Assembly (NCBI GenBank): GCA_037127315.1
Contig: JBBBDQ010000191.1
Span: 15,028,501 to 15,092,500, forward strand
DNA: 64,000 bases
Direction: 5' to 3'
Source: Ascarosepion bandense
Taxonomy: Eukaryota; Mollusca; Cephalopoda; Sepiida; Sepiidae
Positions 1 to 11,350 of this stretch are shown here, piece after piece. A program made the position numbers and the translations under genes. The notes below the pieces were generated by a model. The model was not told the DNA's origin. It worked only from the letters and a program-made list of their open reading frames with translations, and did not search any database. Within the stretch, counting starts at the first letter, position 1, and the number at the start of each line of letters is the position of its first letter.

Positions 1-330
1 TCCCTTTTATTTTCGTTTTTTCTTCGGGTTTGGCTCTAAATAGGTATAATTGTAGTTCTTAGTCTCAGCCATGATACCAGTTACTCAGAGGAATTATTTA
101 GCCTTCAAAATTCAGTTTACGACGAAAACACTTATTTGATATCGATACGAGGAAATCAAAATTTGACTAACATCCATTCATTTTTCTTTCAGTCTACGGT
201 TTCGCTTTAACTGGAAACAACTATTACTTTTTAGTCTTTCGTGCCAACGTCCAGAGATTCTGAGCTCCAGGACCATGGATTATTTTTAAAGCTTTCATTA
301 CACCTGAGCAACGCCGGGCTATACTGCTAG
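1..330 (+). mobile_element. HelN copy 1, non-autonomous Helitron-like element, 3' part
   Basis: The 3' part of a dispersed family, cut by the window start. It ends in a GC-rich hairpin (301-320) followed by CTAG at 327-330 and then a T. That is the 3' signature of rolling-circle Helitrons, which insert between A and T. The same end recurs at 11176, 51699 (other strand), 59780 and 61378. No Rep/helicase coding is visible, so it is non-autonomous. Confidence 0.75.
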
Positions 331-464
331 TATTCCTTCATGAATTTCATCTGAGCATCAAAGAATTGATTTGACAATTGCAGAGAATCAGTATAAATAC
401 AAATAGGCAGAGTATGTCTATATTATTCAATGAAACATGTTTGAATGGATATATGCTGCCTGTA

Positions 465-465
<1 letters not shown>

Positions 466-530
<65 letters not shown>
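466..530. repeat. (GT)n microsatellite
   Basis: An essentially uninterrupted GT dinucleotide array of about 65 bp. Confidence 0.97.
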
Positions 531-533
<3 letters not shown>

Positions 534-626
534 AGAATTATATTAGTTAAATCATATCAAGTTCAATTTGTCAGAAAATATTTGAAATCAATTCATATAT
601 TCAGTATTATATAAACATTGCATTTG

Positions 627-628
<2 letters not shown>

Positions 629-669
<41 letters not shown>

Positions 670-680
670 GAGAGAGAGTT
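629..680. repeat. (AT)n plus (AG)n compound microsatellite
   Basis: About 38 bp of AT followed by a short AG run just outside the left arm of the next inverted-repeat element. Confidence 0.95.
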
Positions 681-750
681 TTGGCAAGCCGGTGTTTTGT
701 TGTAAGTTGCTCGATATCGAGATAGAGCCTTAACAGGATTAATGTAGAGA

Positions 751-1836
751 AATTTGTCACTTAACTGAGCAGTCATGCCGACTTAGAATTTTCGTGAAGG
801 CGCCGTTATAGTGACTTCACTCGCCAGCGCTAAACCAACATCAATCAACAAAATGAGACGAACAAATTCAACTGCCGAAAGAAAAGCAACTGTCAACTTA
901 ACAATAAATGTCAGCCGACAATATATAAAGCCACCGTGACAACTAACATCAACGCAAACAAAAGTATTTGCATAGGAGCAACAGCAACAACCTTTAAAGA
1001 AAGGTTCAACAATCACAAAACATCATTCAACACAGAAAGATACAAAAACAATACAACACTATCAAAATTCATATGAAACCAGAAAGAATATAACATTACT
1101 AGCAAAAATAAAAGGGAAATCGTAAAAAAAGAGCACCCACACACAACAGCAGTAGCAGAAACTGCAAATTATGTTTAGAGAAAAAAATAGTTGTAAAAAA
1201 TCAAAGTAAAATATTAAACAAAAAAATCAAAATAATGGGAAAATGTAGACATTCGAACAAATATCAACTTTCCTACGAAATTAAAAATGAAAGCAAATAA
1301 ACACAACACAAAACGCAAACCCCAAACTACCACATGTAAATAAAAATGTAAATATTAAACACTCAAGCTTATCAAAAAAGCATAGAGTAATTTAACAGCC
1401 ACCGAACGGAAAAATATCACGCATAAAGGCCAGAAACATAAATACACGGAAGAACACGCTCAACTATGCCTTTAAAATCTTTTAAGCGATCATATACACT
1501 AATATGGTAAGAAAAAGGTCAACCAAACAAAATAAGAGATTAACCTAATGACAAGAAGAAACCAACCCATTATAAAGCAGTTAAGCAGACACCATTCATG
1601 TGCAAAATAAAAAGCATTAAAAAGAACATTAAAAAGAAGTCAGCACAACAAACGCAATAAAAAATTAAACACCTGTATACCACTCACATACCAAAATATC
1701 AAAGTACACAAGCTCTAAATAAATAAATAAACGAACACAGCAGCTAGTTTAGCCTTAACGAGTGAAGACTCCATAACGGCGCCTTTACGAAAGTTCGAAG
1801 TTAGCATAACTCTGCTCAGTTAATTGTCAAACCTTT
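751..1836. mobile_element. 1.1-kb element with long terminal inverted repeats
   Basis: The segment 751-836 is an imperfect reverse complement of 1745-1836. Both arms share AACTGAGCAG and AGGCGCCGTTAT in the same order. The interior (about 840-1740) has no coding potential and is very A-rich with little G and T on this strand. The arm structure suggests a non-autonomous foldback or DNA-transposon derivative. No transposase was seen, and no clean target duplication could be fixed, so the class is open. Confidence 0.6.
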
Positions 1837-1957
1837 ATACAGTAATCACAGATATATGCGTGTCTGTATATTCATACATGTTTCATTGAATAATATAGAC
1901 ATATTATGTATATTTAATTTTATAATGATCATCTCCAATTCCATGATCATTTATTGA

Positions 1958-2049
1958 TGTTAAGATAAAATTCATCAAGAAAGCGTCGTAGTTTTTTCCT
2001 ACCCACATGTGTCATCAAGTACGTCACCTTGCTTGATGAATTTATCTTA
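1958..2049. repeat. Short inverted repeat (about 20-bp arms)
   Basis: TAAGATAAAATTCATCAAG on the left is matched by the reverse complement CTTGATGAATTTATCTTA on the right, with a spacer of about 50 nt. A small hairpin-forming repeat of unknown family. Confidence 0.6.
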
Positions 2050-2146
2050 ATATCTAGAAACTGCTAACAGAACTGAAAAAGAAAATTATAAAAATATGTT
2101 TATATTATTCAATGAAATCTGTTTGAATGAAAATATGCTGCCTAAC

Positions 2147-2204
2147 TACACACACACGCACATACACACACTCTCTCTCTCGCTATATATATATATATAT
2201 ATAT
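2147..2204. repeat. Compound CA/CT/AT microsatellite
   Basis: Short CA, CT and AT runs follow one another, next to the family-J repeat at 2205-2490. Confidence 0.9.
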
Positions 2205-2486
2205 GCAGTATTTTTTCATTGATGCATGTTCGCCAATCCTCCACACAAACAAAATAGACGACTACTACTATCGTTCGTCCGCGAACTGCCCGTTACAACC
2301 AACACTATTTTCATCTTTGATAATGGCTGATGTAAGCCGAAAGCTCAAAAAGGATTAAATAAAAACATGTATCAATATTGTGATTTTTTTCCTCTTTCAA
2401 CGATAATGCTATTAAGCTTATCAGACGATATGAAAAAAAAAATTACATCAAATAAATCGACAAAACTTGTCTATCTTATTTAATGA

Positions 2487-2490
<4 letters not shown>
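2205..2490. repeat. Dispersed repeat family J, copy 1
   Basis: Shares segments, in opposite orientation, with 17290-17510. These include TGGCTGATGTAAGCCGAAAG and the flanking CTATCTTATTTAATGAAACAT. Related ends lie near 420-450, 1880-1905 and 2100-2145. No coding. Class unknown. Confidence 0.5.
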
Positions 2491-2533
<43 letters not shown>

Positions 2534-2545
2534 AGAGAGAGAGAT
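2489..2545. repeat. Compound AT/GT/GA microsatellite
   Basis: AT run, then GT run, then a short GA run. Confidence 0.92.
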
Positions 2546-2592
2546 GTTCTAAGTATCGTTTAGATGTGGCACAAGGCCGAAAGTATGATGTA
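2546..2592 (-). mobile_element. SINE-E 3' fragment
   Basis: Reverse complement of the SINE-E tail: the CTTTCGGCCTTGTGCCACAT segment also seen at 17110-17125 and 17250-17265. Only the tail is present. Confidence 0.5.
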
Positions 2593-3032
2593 TATTATAT
2601 AAGAACTTCCCGATCTGTTCTTTAATCTTTTTTTCCTCTTGGTTACATTTTAACTTAATTTATTTAACCAATTTATTTTGATATTACCATTATTCGTGAC
2701 TCTAAGATGAGCCTTGCAAGACCGTTATTTTGTTTGACCTATTTATTTCTTATATATATATTTTTTTAATTTATTCTTTTTCATAGTATTTTTTCCGCTT
2801 CTGTCACCAAGTGGCAAACTTACTAGTTCCAACAACAAGAATCTACCACACTTTTCCTTTTCCCTACCCTCACTTACGTTTTTTAGACAAACACAAATAA
2901 ATTTATTTCACCATAATGCCTTATTTTCACTGATGAGATTAAAGTCACTCGTAGAAATAGCCATCCGATCTTGGAAAATTTGAATATTTTTATATGTAAT
3001 ATATATAATATCGGATTGAGAAATCGTCTTTG
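2593..3032. other. Unassigned AT-rich sequence
   Basis: AT-rich with T-runs. No coding, RNA gene or recognised repeat was seen. Confidence 0.5.
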
Positions 3033-3178
3033 AATTTCAGTTGAGTTCATTACAGTTACTTACAGGTAGATACCGTTGGGAAAAAACCATCTCTTTTCAC
3101 CCCCATCTCCACCGCCAGCTATGTTTAACTATCAAGACAGACTGAGTCCTATAGATTCGTTGGCACTGAGCCTAGGAG
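3033..3178 (+). mobile_element. SINE-T, diverged fragment
   Basis: Matches the SINE-T body in order (first-strand segment, CTCTTT..CC..CAGCTATG, CCTATAG, GGC) but is heavily diverged and lacks the tRNA head. An old copy. Confidence 0.45.
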
Positions 3179-3570
3179 AATGACAACTCTGAATTCAAAC
3201 TCTGGAAAGGGTCTTTTGATGATCTTGTGACACACTACGGGTACCAGTTCTCTGTATTCAGAGAAAATACGATAAAAATGTATGATTTGTTTTGCACATG
3301 GCATATGCTTGGATAGTTTGGCTATTCGGTCCTCATACGTCGAAAACAAACAACATTTTGATTAAAATAAAAAGTTCAATTATGACAACAAAAATTGAAT
3401 ATACTGAACAGATTGCAGTTGTTATCACGAAAAAGCCTATTTTCACTTTAAAAAACGAGTCTTTTTTATGACTTAACATATTAGAATAATTCTTAACCTA
3501 TCTTGGCAGAAAACTTCTTGTATTCAGATAAAAAATAAGTTCAGTAAATATACAAATTATATAAAAATTT

Positions 3571-3806
3571 CAGTCGAATTTCTTGCATCGATTTACGCGC
3601 AAATACCCTTGGGAAAGGTATGAATCCATCTCTTCTCCCTCAGCTATGGGTTGAATAACAGGATAGTCTATAGCCTAGGTTGGCAACCAGTCTACTGCAG
3701 AAAGAAATGGCAGCCTACTGCGAAAAAATATTCTGTCTGGTTAGTCATGGATTGAAAGAGACCTGATCGTCCAAGCGTTTATCACGGATGAAAATTAACT
3801 GACTGA
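3571..3806 (+). mobile_element. SINE-T copy, 5' truncated
   Basis: Body of the tRNA-derived SINE without the promoter head. It contains TTACGCGCAAATACCCTTGG, GGCAACCAGTCTACTGCAGA and the terminal AACTGACTGA. It runs straight into LINE-D sequence. Confidence 0.75.
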
Positions 3807-4404
3807 AATAGGCAAAACAGAAATGGGTGTAAGACAAGGATATGTCTTCTCAACGAAATTATTCAATCTATACAGTGAGGCGATTCTGAGACAAATGAAA
3901 GTTGATCAGAGTCCGTTATTGACGGCTATAGTCTTAACAACATAAGATGTGCAGATGAGATAATGCTGATAACAACCTCAGAAAGGAAATTACAAGAACT
4001 CTTGCAGAAGGTAGTCAATGAAAGCGAGAAAAACTAAACATCAATTTTAAGACAAAATGAATAGTTGTTCTCAAAAGAATCAGTCCAGCAAATCACAAAT
4101 TGGAATTATCAAAATCAAACAACTACAAAAATTTAAATATCTGAAGTGTTTTAACAGAAGGTGGAAATTGCGACCCTGAAATCTTAAGCTGCATTAGGGT
4201 AGCTAAATATGCCTTCCATAAGCTAAGTAAAGTATTAAGAAACAAGAATTTTTTCCTTAGAAACAACGAAAAGTGAACTTAGCTTTCACGTAATATCAGT
4301 TCTTCTTTACGGGAGTAAATTAAGACAATCTCTTCAATAATGAAGAACAGACTTGAAGCAATAGAAATATAGTTCGACAGAAGAATGCTGAGAAAACCAT
4401 GGAC
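3807..4404 (+). pseudogene. LINE-D reverse transcriptase fragment, decayed
   Basis: A relic of a non-LTR retrotransposon. Conceptual reading gives the palm motif GVRQG...LFNLYSE and, near 3945-3965, a decayed NNIRCADE in place of the catalytic YADD box. Thumb-like sequence with FKYL and MLRKPWT follows. Several frameshifts and stops (for example at about 4036 and 4275) break the frame. It parallels the better-kept copy at 16401-16915, with the same segment order. The 5' end is truncated and abuts a SINE-T. Not functional. Confidence 0.7.
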
Positions 4405-4569
4405 CTAAAATGTGACCTCTCCAGAAAGCAGGTCTGGACGATTATCTATGGAGGCTGTCTATCCAGAAATCATGGCTTACCTTTCGACCGTACCAACAAG
4501 ATCCAAAAGAATATAATTATCAGGAGTTGCCGAGAGTTTGTCAGTGTTGACAGCTACAGCCTTCGGGAT
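4405..4569. other. Unassigned segment between LINE-D and SINE-T
   Basis: Moderate GC with no recognised protein or RNA. Possibly an old repeat that I cannot match to other parts of the window. Confidence 0.4.
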
Positions 4570-4775
4570 ATCAATCAGTTAAGTGCCAAACGTGATACAC
4601 GCTTGGGCGATCATGTCTCTTTCGATCCATGACTAACAAGATAGAAAATTTCTCCGCAGCAGGTTGCCATTTCTTTCTGTGTTAGAAAGGTTGCTAAACA
4701 AAATTATGGAAGTCAATCTTTCCTGCTATTTAATCCATAGCCGAAGGGATAAGAGATGGGTTAATACCTTTTGAA
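4570..4775 (-). mobile_element. SINE-T copy, 3' part
   Basis: Minus-strand SINE-T tail and body (reverse complements of ATCACG..TGGCACTTAACTGA, CCTACTGCGG and TGGGTTAAATA). No tRNA head. First of three adjacent SINE-T segments in alternating orientation. Confidence 0.75.
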
Positions 4776-4781
4776 AGCGGA

Positions 4782-5068
4782 TGTCTGTTGCATTGCAGTG
4801 GATATCGGCTCGAAACGAGAAATCAGAGAGCCCAGTTCGAATTCCAGTTGAATTAGTTTCCTTCACTTGGGAAAGTATTAATTCGTCTCTTCTTCCACCA
4901 GCTATGGGTTAAATAATACGACATATTGGGTTCTACAGCCTTGGTGGGAAACCAGTCTGTTGCAGAAAGTAATGGCAACCTACTGCGGGAAAATCTTTTG
5001 CTCAGTTAGTCATGTTTCTTTCGAAACATGATCGCCGAAGCGTGTATCACGTATAACTGATTGAAGTA
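4782..5068 (+). mobile_element. SINE-T copy, near full length
   Basis: Has the tRNA-like head (TTGCAGTGGATATCGGCTCG as the A-box region and CAGTTCGAATTCCAG as the B-box region), then the conserved body and the tail hairpin CATGTTTCTTTCGAAACATG. Flanked by inverted SINE-T pieces on both sides. Confidence 0.85.
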
Positions 5069-5155
5069 AATGTAACAAATTCAACTGGAACTCGAACTCG
5101 GCTCTCCGATTTCTCTTTCTGAGCCTATATCCATTGCACCACAACGCACATATAT
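5069..5155 (-). mobile_element. SINE-T head fragment
   Basis: Reverse complement of the tRNA-like head, including the B-box-like AGTTCGAGTTCCAGTTGAAT and the GTGCAATGGATAT A-box region. The body is missing. Confidence 0.75.
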
Positions 5156-5393
5156 TTTGAAAATATACTGATATTTTTCGATTGATTTTGCTCTTTTTTT
5201 CTAATTATGGGAACTTGACAAAGTACAAAAGACAGTAGTAATAATAATAATAGAAAATACTTCAATAATTTCTGTGTTTTAAAGCCAGTACCTTTTGTTT
5301 TTAATGGATAAAACATGTTAGGCTATAAATTTATTCATGGCCAAGATTCGCTACACCTTTGATATTATGCATGCATAACATTTCTCTTTGAAA

Positions 5394-5790
5394 TCACTTC
5401 ACCCTCAAGCAAGGCAGGCCCGCCGCTGGTAGACAGGAGGGTTACAGTGAGAGAAAATCTTGGTGCAGAGATTATTTGAGAGATGGTAATATAAACAGGA
5501 TTCAAGAAAATAAAAGATGGCAATTTACCTTGCATAAAAATTTTTGATGATTGTTTCTCGGGCGGGACGTGCGAGAAAAGAAATTATTGAAATAAGAGAG
5601 GGAGCTATATTTAACTATTTCAACGAAAATAAATGTTGAGACCTAAATGCCAATCTAGTAGTACGCTTAAACACCAAGACAGGACACCAGGGGAAAAAGC
5701 TCGTCAGAGCGGTTTCCATGAGAATATTTGTAAAAAAAAAAAAAAAGACAGAGGGAAGCCACGCCACGGTGGTGAGAAAAGAAACACAAA
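5394..5790 (-). mobile_element. LINE-C 3' end, diverged
   Basis: Minus-strand copy of the LINE-C 3' region. The tail ACCCTCAAGCAAGGCAGG (5400-5417) corresponds to the family terminus CACCCCGAGCAAGGCGG. Further on come the segments coding, in better copies, for FSRxxRLWNSLP and LFYKYFHGF. A poly-A stretch (about 5731-5745 on the plus strand) interrupts it. Decayed and non-coding. Confidence 0.65.
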
Positions 5791-6954
5791 ATATCCTCAT
5801 ACAAAAAAGCCAAATTTTTGTTTCTCATCTCACTTTCGTAATTGCTTCAGAAACATTAAAAACTGCTGCAATGATCACGGGCATTTTAAATTAAATTTTA
5901 AATAACTTATTTGAATTCTTAATTTTAGTTTTAATTCTAATAAAACTGCGAATAATTAGTTACAAAAAATGGGGATTACTTATGTTGCTTACTTAAAGCA
6001 GGTTTGAAAATGTTCTTAACGTTAACGAAACTTAACTCTTGCGAACGAAAAATATTTAAATTCTATAATTAAAACCTTTCCCCCAAAAAGCAAAAGTTGT
6101 AGGATTCAACTAAAAAAAGCTAATTTAATATTTATTTAACTCGTTTTCGAAAGATTTATTTTTTAAATATCCATGAAAATAAATACTTGTTTACAGCGGG
6201 TGTATTTTACCTGTCAATTAAGTTCAAAGGTTATTGAGTTAGCTTTCCTTATCGACATACAACGGATTCCGTTTAATTTTATAAACGACTTATAGAACGT
6301 CTGATGTGTGGATAACCAAAGATGACAAATCATGACATTTTCTACGTTATAAAAGGTATCGGGTTGTCCAGAAAGTAGTTATGTCTTACCAGAAATTATA
6401 TAAAATAAATCAGCTAAATTTAAATATAATTTAGGTACTTACATTCACTTTCAACAACTGCAGTAAGATAAATTTTCGATTTTATGTTTTTTTTTTTTTT
6501 TTAAGGGGTCCGAAAAGAAAAAATTGAACAACTGTTTTCAATATCTTTTTTCTGGGTGTTCTTCGAGGGATTAAAACAAATGAAAATCTATATGTACTAA
6601 ATCTGGTGTACATAGAAGACCTCCTATCTTAACGGTCTGATTTGTTCTTGAAGTTGCTATACAGTATGTGCTCTTTCATTGTTAAAAGCTTACCTGTTTA
6701 CCAGAAATGCTTTTGACGTAAATATTCGTTTATCCGATAAAGTTACCAGCAATAAAACGTCCTTCCATGTTCCAGTAACTCATAATAAACGTCTTTCATA
6801 TCATGTCGGACACAAAGCAAGAACTTCTGTGGATGAAGTTTTGATGATGGTGATGGCCCTAGTTTCTCATTTTAAAATAACTAGTCTTTTTGTATTCTGT
6901 TGCATGCAAAACCCATTTTTCATCATCTGTAATAATTCGATGCAAAATCAGGTA
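5791..6954. other. AT-rich stretch without a supported gene
   Basis: Very AT-rich with poly-T near 6487-6503. The short open frames here lack domain signal. No known repeat was recognised. Confidence 0.5.
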
Positions 6955-7305
6955 TGCCGTCATCAGTCACTTTCTCACCGACGTGACTTTTTTTTCTGTC
7001 TGTTCTACAAATATTTTCATGGGAACCATTAGGATGCGTTTTTTTTTTGTTTGTTTTTTTTTTTGTTTTTTTGCTACTGGGTTGTTAACTATGTTTCATT
7101 GTTGAACTAGCTATTTTTGCTTCTCTGATAACTGCAATCTTCAATAATTCAAAGGCAACGTCAATCCCTATCTTCGGTTGTCTTCAACCATTGTCCTTTT
7201 GGAGGGGGGTCCTTTCACCTCTAATCAAATCTTCACTATTTTGTATCTTCTCATTCTTTTTCACTTTCACTTTTTTTACTTGGAGTGAAACAATTAAAAA
7301 TAAAA
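6955..7305 (+). mobile_element. LINE-C 3' fragment, highly decayed
   Basis: Contains CACTTTCTCACCGACGTGAC and TTCTACAAATATTTTCATGG, which match the intact-order copy at 8078-8140. Later come CAAAGGCAACGTCAATCCCT and the terminal CTTGGAGTGAAACAATTAAA. T-runs have expanded inside it. Confidence 0.55.
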
Positions 7306-7439
7306 AACGTTGTACTCAGTTCTGAAGCCAATGCTAATGAGAATCTAAATTCTCTCTTTGTAATTTTTCTTAAACTCTAAAATGCACATTTACGTATAAA
7401 ATAGATAACAATAATAATAATAATAGACACCCTTCCTAT

Positions 7440-8595
7440 CTAACCGCATAATGACGGTCATCTTGAATGGGCATGCCTCCACATCCTACTGCACAAACGC
7501 TGGAGTCCCCCGATGGTCTATCCTAGGCCCGACACTCTTCCTGATCTTCATAAATGATCTCCCAGACGTGATCAAGTCCCAAGTAAGCATCTACGCAGAT
7601 GAGACCACAATCTATTCCCGCGTCAATAAAAAATCTCGCTGCTGATCTTGAGAAGGAGCTACACTCCGTAGTGGATTGGGGTAAGAAGTGGCTTGTAAAT
7701 TTCAATGCTTCAAAAATAAAACTGCTATCTATCAACTATCATCTTCTGCCCCCCCCCCCTATAAGCATTGGTCAAGCGAGTCTCTCTGAAAGCAATATAT
7801 TGCGCCTCCTCAGTCTTACCCTATCTTCCGATCTCAAGTGGAATCATTACATTGAATCAATAGCTAAATCCATTTCTAGGAAGTTTGGGTCAGTGTGTCG
7901 GGCCAGGAAGTTACTTTTCGCCTGAATTCATTTTAGACAAATACAAATCAACCATCCGTCCGTGCATGGAATACTGCTGTCATATATGGCCAGGCGCCCC
8001 AGCTGTTCATCAGTGTTCTCCACAGGCTCCAAAGAAGAATCTGTAATGTGATAGGTCCCGACTTGGCAGATCGACTCCAGCCACTTTCTCACCGGTGGGA
8101 TGTGGCTTCCCTCTGTCTATTCTACAAATATTTTCATGGATTCTGCTCCGACGAACTTAAGTCACTGGTGACCACTCCATTAGAATTTACTCGTGCAACC
8201 AGACTGACAACAAGGTCCCAACCACTTACAGTTAGATCAACCAAATGCAGACGTCAATTCTACTCCATCAGCTTCTTTTCTCGCCCTCCCCGCCTGCGGA
8301 ACTCCTTTCCGTATACTTGCTTTCCTAAAAGGCTACAACCTCCAGATATTTAAATGCAAGGTCAATGCCTGTCTCTTATCCACTTGACTCCAGTTCTTTC
8401 TACATCACGCTGTATATCTTGTTCTTTTCCTTCTCTATGCCTTAGCAACTGTCTTCACACCTGTGTTCCCATCCTTCTCTTGCTCTTTCTCTGACACCCA
8501 CTGTAACATTCTCCTCGTCTAAACTTTTGCTCTGATGTAGCCCCCTGCGCATCAGTAGCGGTACCGCCTTGCTTGGAGTGAAAAGATTACAAAAA
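7440..8595 (+). pseudogene. LINE-C CR1/jockey-like retrotransposon: RT palm to 3' end
   Basis: The longest LINE-C copy. The first open frame (about 7451-7645) reads as a reverse-transcriptase palm: motif AGVPRWSILGPTLFLIFIND (family: GVPQGSxLGPxLF) and then YADE where the catalytic YADD is expected, so the active site is damaged. A frameshift near 7640 moves the reading into a second frame (DWGKKWLVNFNASK and following). Another break is followed by LFYKYFHGF and the C-terminal FFSRPPRLRNSFP. A 3' tail like that of the other copies ends at about 8595 (CTTGCTTGGAGTGAAAAGAT). The 5' end is truncated, with no endonuclease domain. Inactive. Confidence 0.8.
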
Positions 8596-9180
8596 CAGTT
8601 TTTTATCATACAAACTTTGTTTTGCTTTAGTTGGTTGATTCGTAATAGCGATAAAATACGGAATTTCTTTCCCAACATACTCAATATTAAAACGCCATCA
8701 TAATTATATTAATAATATTCATGTTTCAAATTCTAGGATATGGTGTATTATTATTATTATAAAATGTTGGGGGACTGTTATCTTCATTTTTCTTGATGGT
8801 AATTCCGATAAAAAATATTGTTTTAAATAATATTCACTTGTACCTCATCAGCTTGTAAAATATCGCTAGATATCTTGACGAAGACGTCTCATCACTATAA
8901 TTTCGTAACTGAGAAATTAGTGGGTGATTTTACGGTTGAGCAAATGACTTTCTGCCTAGAGCTCTCATACCTGTCCAAGCAGTAACAACAAATCTGTTTC
9001 GACTGTTTCCACCCTTGACAAGATACAACCAATGCTTTTTCTGTGCATTTATTTAGATAGATCAAGATATTAGTGTTGTACTACTACTACTACTAAAAAT
9101 AATAATTTTCAGAGTTATCATTTTGGTGTCACACGCTGATGTAATAATAATAAACGTTTCCGCTACTACCAGTGGTGTGT
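8596..9180. other. Unassigned AT-rich stretch
   Basis: AT-rich with short (ATT)n and (CTA)n runs. No gene or recognised repeat. Confidence 0.45.
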
Positions 9181-9283
9181 AGGGCAGCCTTTTTGCTGTT
9201 TCTGTAACAAACCGTTTTTATGGGGTAGGGTTGTTAGCCCTGTGCCCAACCTCCAAACCTGGAGAAAGGTGATTTTTTTTTTT
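9181..9283. repeat. Dispersed-repeat-like fragment
   Basis: GC-richer segment with TGTTAGCCCTGTGCCCAACC then CTCCAAACCTGGAG. It resembles the ends of invertebrate retroelements as I remember them. No second copy is visible here, so the assignment is tentative. Confidence 0.3.
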
Positions 9284-9412
9284 TAAGCGTAGCTTAGACG
9301 TGACACACGGCCGAAAGTAAGAGACACCCAGTGAGGTTCGAACTCACTACTCAATTGTAATCATTCAAGCGAGACAAGCTTGCTAACCATTACACCAACG
9401 CTAGGTGCCTAC
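9284..9412 (-). mobile_element. SINE-E copy with tRNA-like head
   Basis: Read on the minus strand: GTTAGCAAGCTTGTCTCGC (A-box region), then GAGTTCGAACCTCACTGGGT (B-box region), then the CTTTCGGCC..GTG tail. Homologous to 17009-17275 and 24566-24712. Confidence 0.75.
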
Positions 9413-10692
9413 ACGCTGATGTAGTGAGTGGAAATTCTGTTCTTGAGGCATGGTGTCAACAAGGCTCCTCAAAGCTCAAGAACCCTTCGAAGAATCCTCA
9501 TAAAGTAAATGGTGTTGGTTTTCTGAAACTTTACAATTTTTGTCTCAACTTCCATTTTTTCCTAAGCGCTCTTTGAAGTTTCGACGTCTTTTTCCAAGTG
9601 CTTCTATTACTACAGGAATTACATAAAGTCATATTCCATAACATTTTTATCTGTCTAGTCATATTCGGATAATTTTTAATTTTGTTCAGTTTCTTTAGAA
9701 TCCACTCTTGTATGTTAAAGAACAGCAAATTCACTTAAAACTTGTTACTTTTCTCATCTATAACAATATGGTCGGATCTTCGTGCTTTCTGTGACATGAT
9801 TCGTCTAGACCGTGAAATACTATATCTTTTTATTTAATTTTTGCCATATTTGCCACCGTTCAAAAAGAATCATAACTAGTAATGATATGCGGCTTTGCAT
9901 AAACCAAATCAGTTTCCATTGCTCTAATAGGCAGTTGTTTCTTTAAAAGATTTGCAGATGCCGTCATCTAGTATTAAAGAAATTGTCAGAAAGTAGTTCG
10001 ATAAATCTAAACATTCGGAAGTATAGTATTTCAAATTTTGCATGTTGTATTATGACAAAATGTATTATAAAAATGTACTTCCGTTTACTACCGAGCTTGG
10101 ATCTAAACGCTGAGATAGTTACAAATTTTAACGCAAACAACAGATTTATTTGAATAATTAGGTAATTTAATTATGAAAGCCAGTAACAAATTAATTGCTC
10201 ATTTATTTTTTAAAAAATTACAACTGATCAGATTGGAAATGAATAAAGACAAAATGTTTCTTTCTAAATGAAATTGTCAAAGACGAATATGCAAATTAGT
10301 TATTTACGTTAAAGAAGAACCACAAAATTTGACAAAATGTATTGCACTTGATGAAATAATATTTATTTGATGTTACAGAACTACATATTCACACACACAA
10401 TGAACCAACGTATAATTTTTAGGGTATCGAGCGGACATACACAAAAAAAATCTTAGAGCTTTATGTATCAGTTGATTTGATTTCTTGTAATCGGTATGTT
10501 TATTACCGTAAAGCGGCAAATCGTAGCGAGAATTTTGTTAGCGCCTTGCCGTTAAAAATATCTAAATTTAGGAGTAAATATGTTTGTAGTTTAATAACAA
10601 TAGTGTTAGCGTTCATGATAATGACTCGCTTTTTGTATAAGTTTGTATTTGGTATAATATTTTAAAATAAAAATATATCAATATCTAATCTA
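9413..10692. other. AT-rich stretch without a supported gene
   Basis: No coding, RNA or repeat signal that I can support. Confidence 0.5.
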
Positions 10693-11176
10693 TCTAAACT
10701 TAGTTATAAATGGAACTTTGTGCGTATGTCCGTTACCTATAGACTCCGAAGCGGCTGAACCAATTTTCTTGAAAATTTACACAGTTGTACTATAAGCGTC
10801 TGCGAGTGTTCTTAGCTAGGTTTTGTGTCGAGGTACCCCCAATAAATATCGATAATCGAAAAAATCGGGTTATAGAAGGAGTGGTCCGATTTTAATCAAA
10901 TTTGATACACTCATAGACAAAGACATAAGAAACGATATTCAGAAGTTTCAATGTTGCAGTTCTTACAATAGTGCAGAAAATTTTATATCGATACCAAGAA
11001 ATCAAAATTTGACTTACATCCATTCATCTTTCTTTCAGTCTACGGTTTCGCTTTAACTGGAAACAACTATTGCTTTTTAGTCATTCGTGTCAACGTCCAA
11101 AGAGTCTGAGCTCCAGGACCATGGATTAGTTTTAAAGCTTTCATTACACCCGAGCAACGCCGGGCTATACTGCTAG
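10693..11176 (+). mobile_element. HelN copy 2, complete short form
   Basis: A complete 484-bp copy. It starts A|TCTAAACTTA and ends with the GC hairpin (about 11150-11165), CTAG and then T, which matches Helitron termini and A/T insertion. It carries the family landmarks CGAAGCGGCTGAACCAATTT and TAAATATCGATAATCG. It lacks the AT array and the middle segment of the long form (compare 58859-59780), joining directly near 10980. No open frame. Confidence 0.8.
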
Positions 11177-11339
11177 TTTAAACATGAAAAGAAATGAATG
11201 CGTTATTGATTGCTACATAAAAATAATTGCAATTGTGAAATAGCTGTTTTCATACATGAAACATTAGACATTATTTATTAGCGTCACTTTATCTTGAAAT
11301 TTATAAAATATTTCTATTAAAATTGTTTTTCAGAAAGAT

Positions 11340-11350
11340 AAACTTAACAA
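11340..11350. repeat. Target-site duplication, left, of SINE-T
   Basis: AAACTTAACAA occurs immediately before the SINE and again at 11657-11667 immediately after it: an exact 11-bp duplication. Confidence 0.85.
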
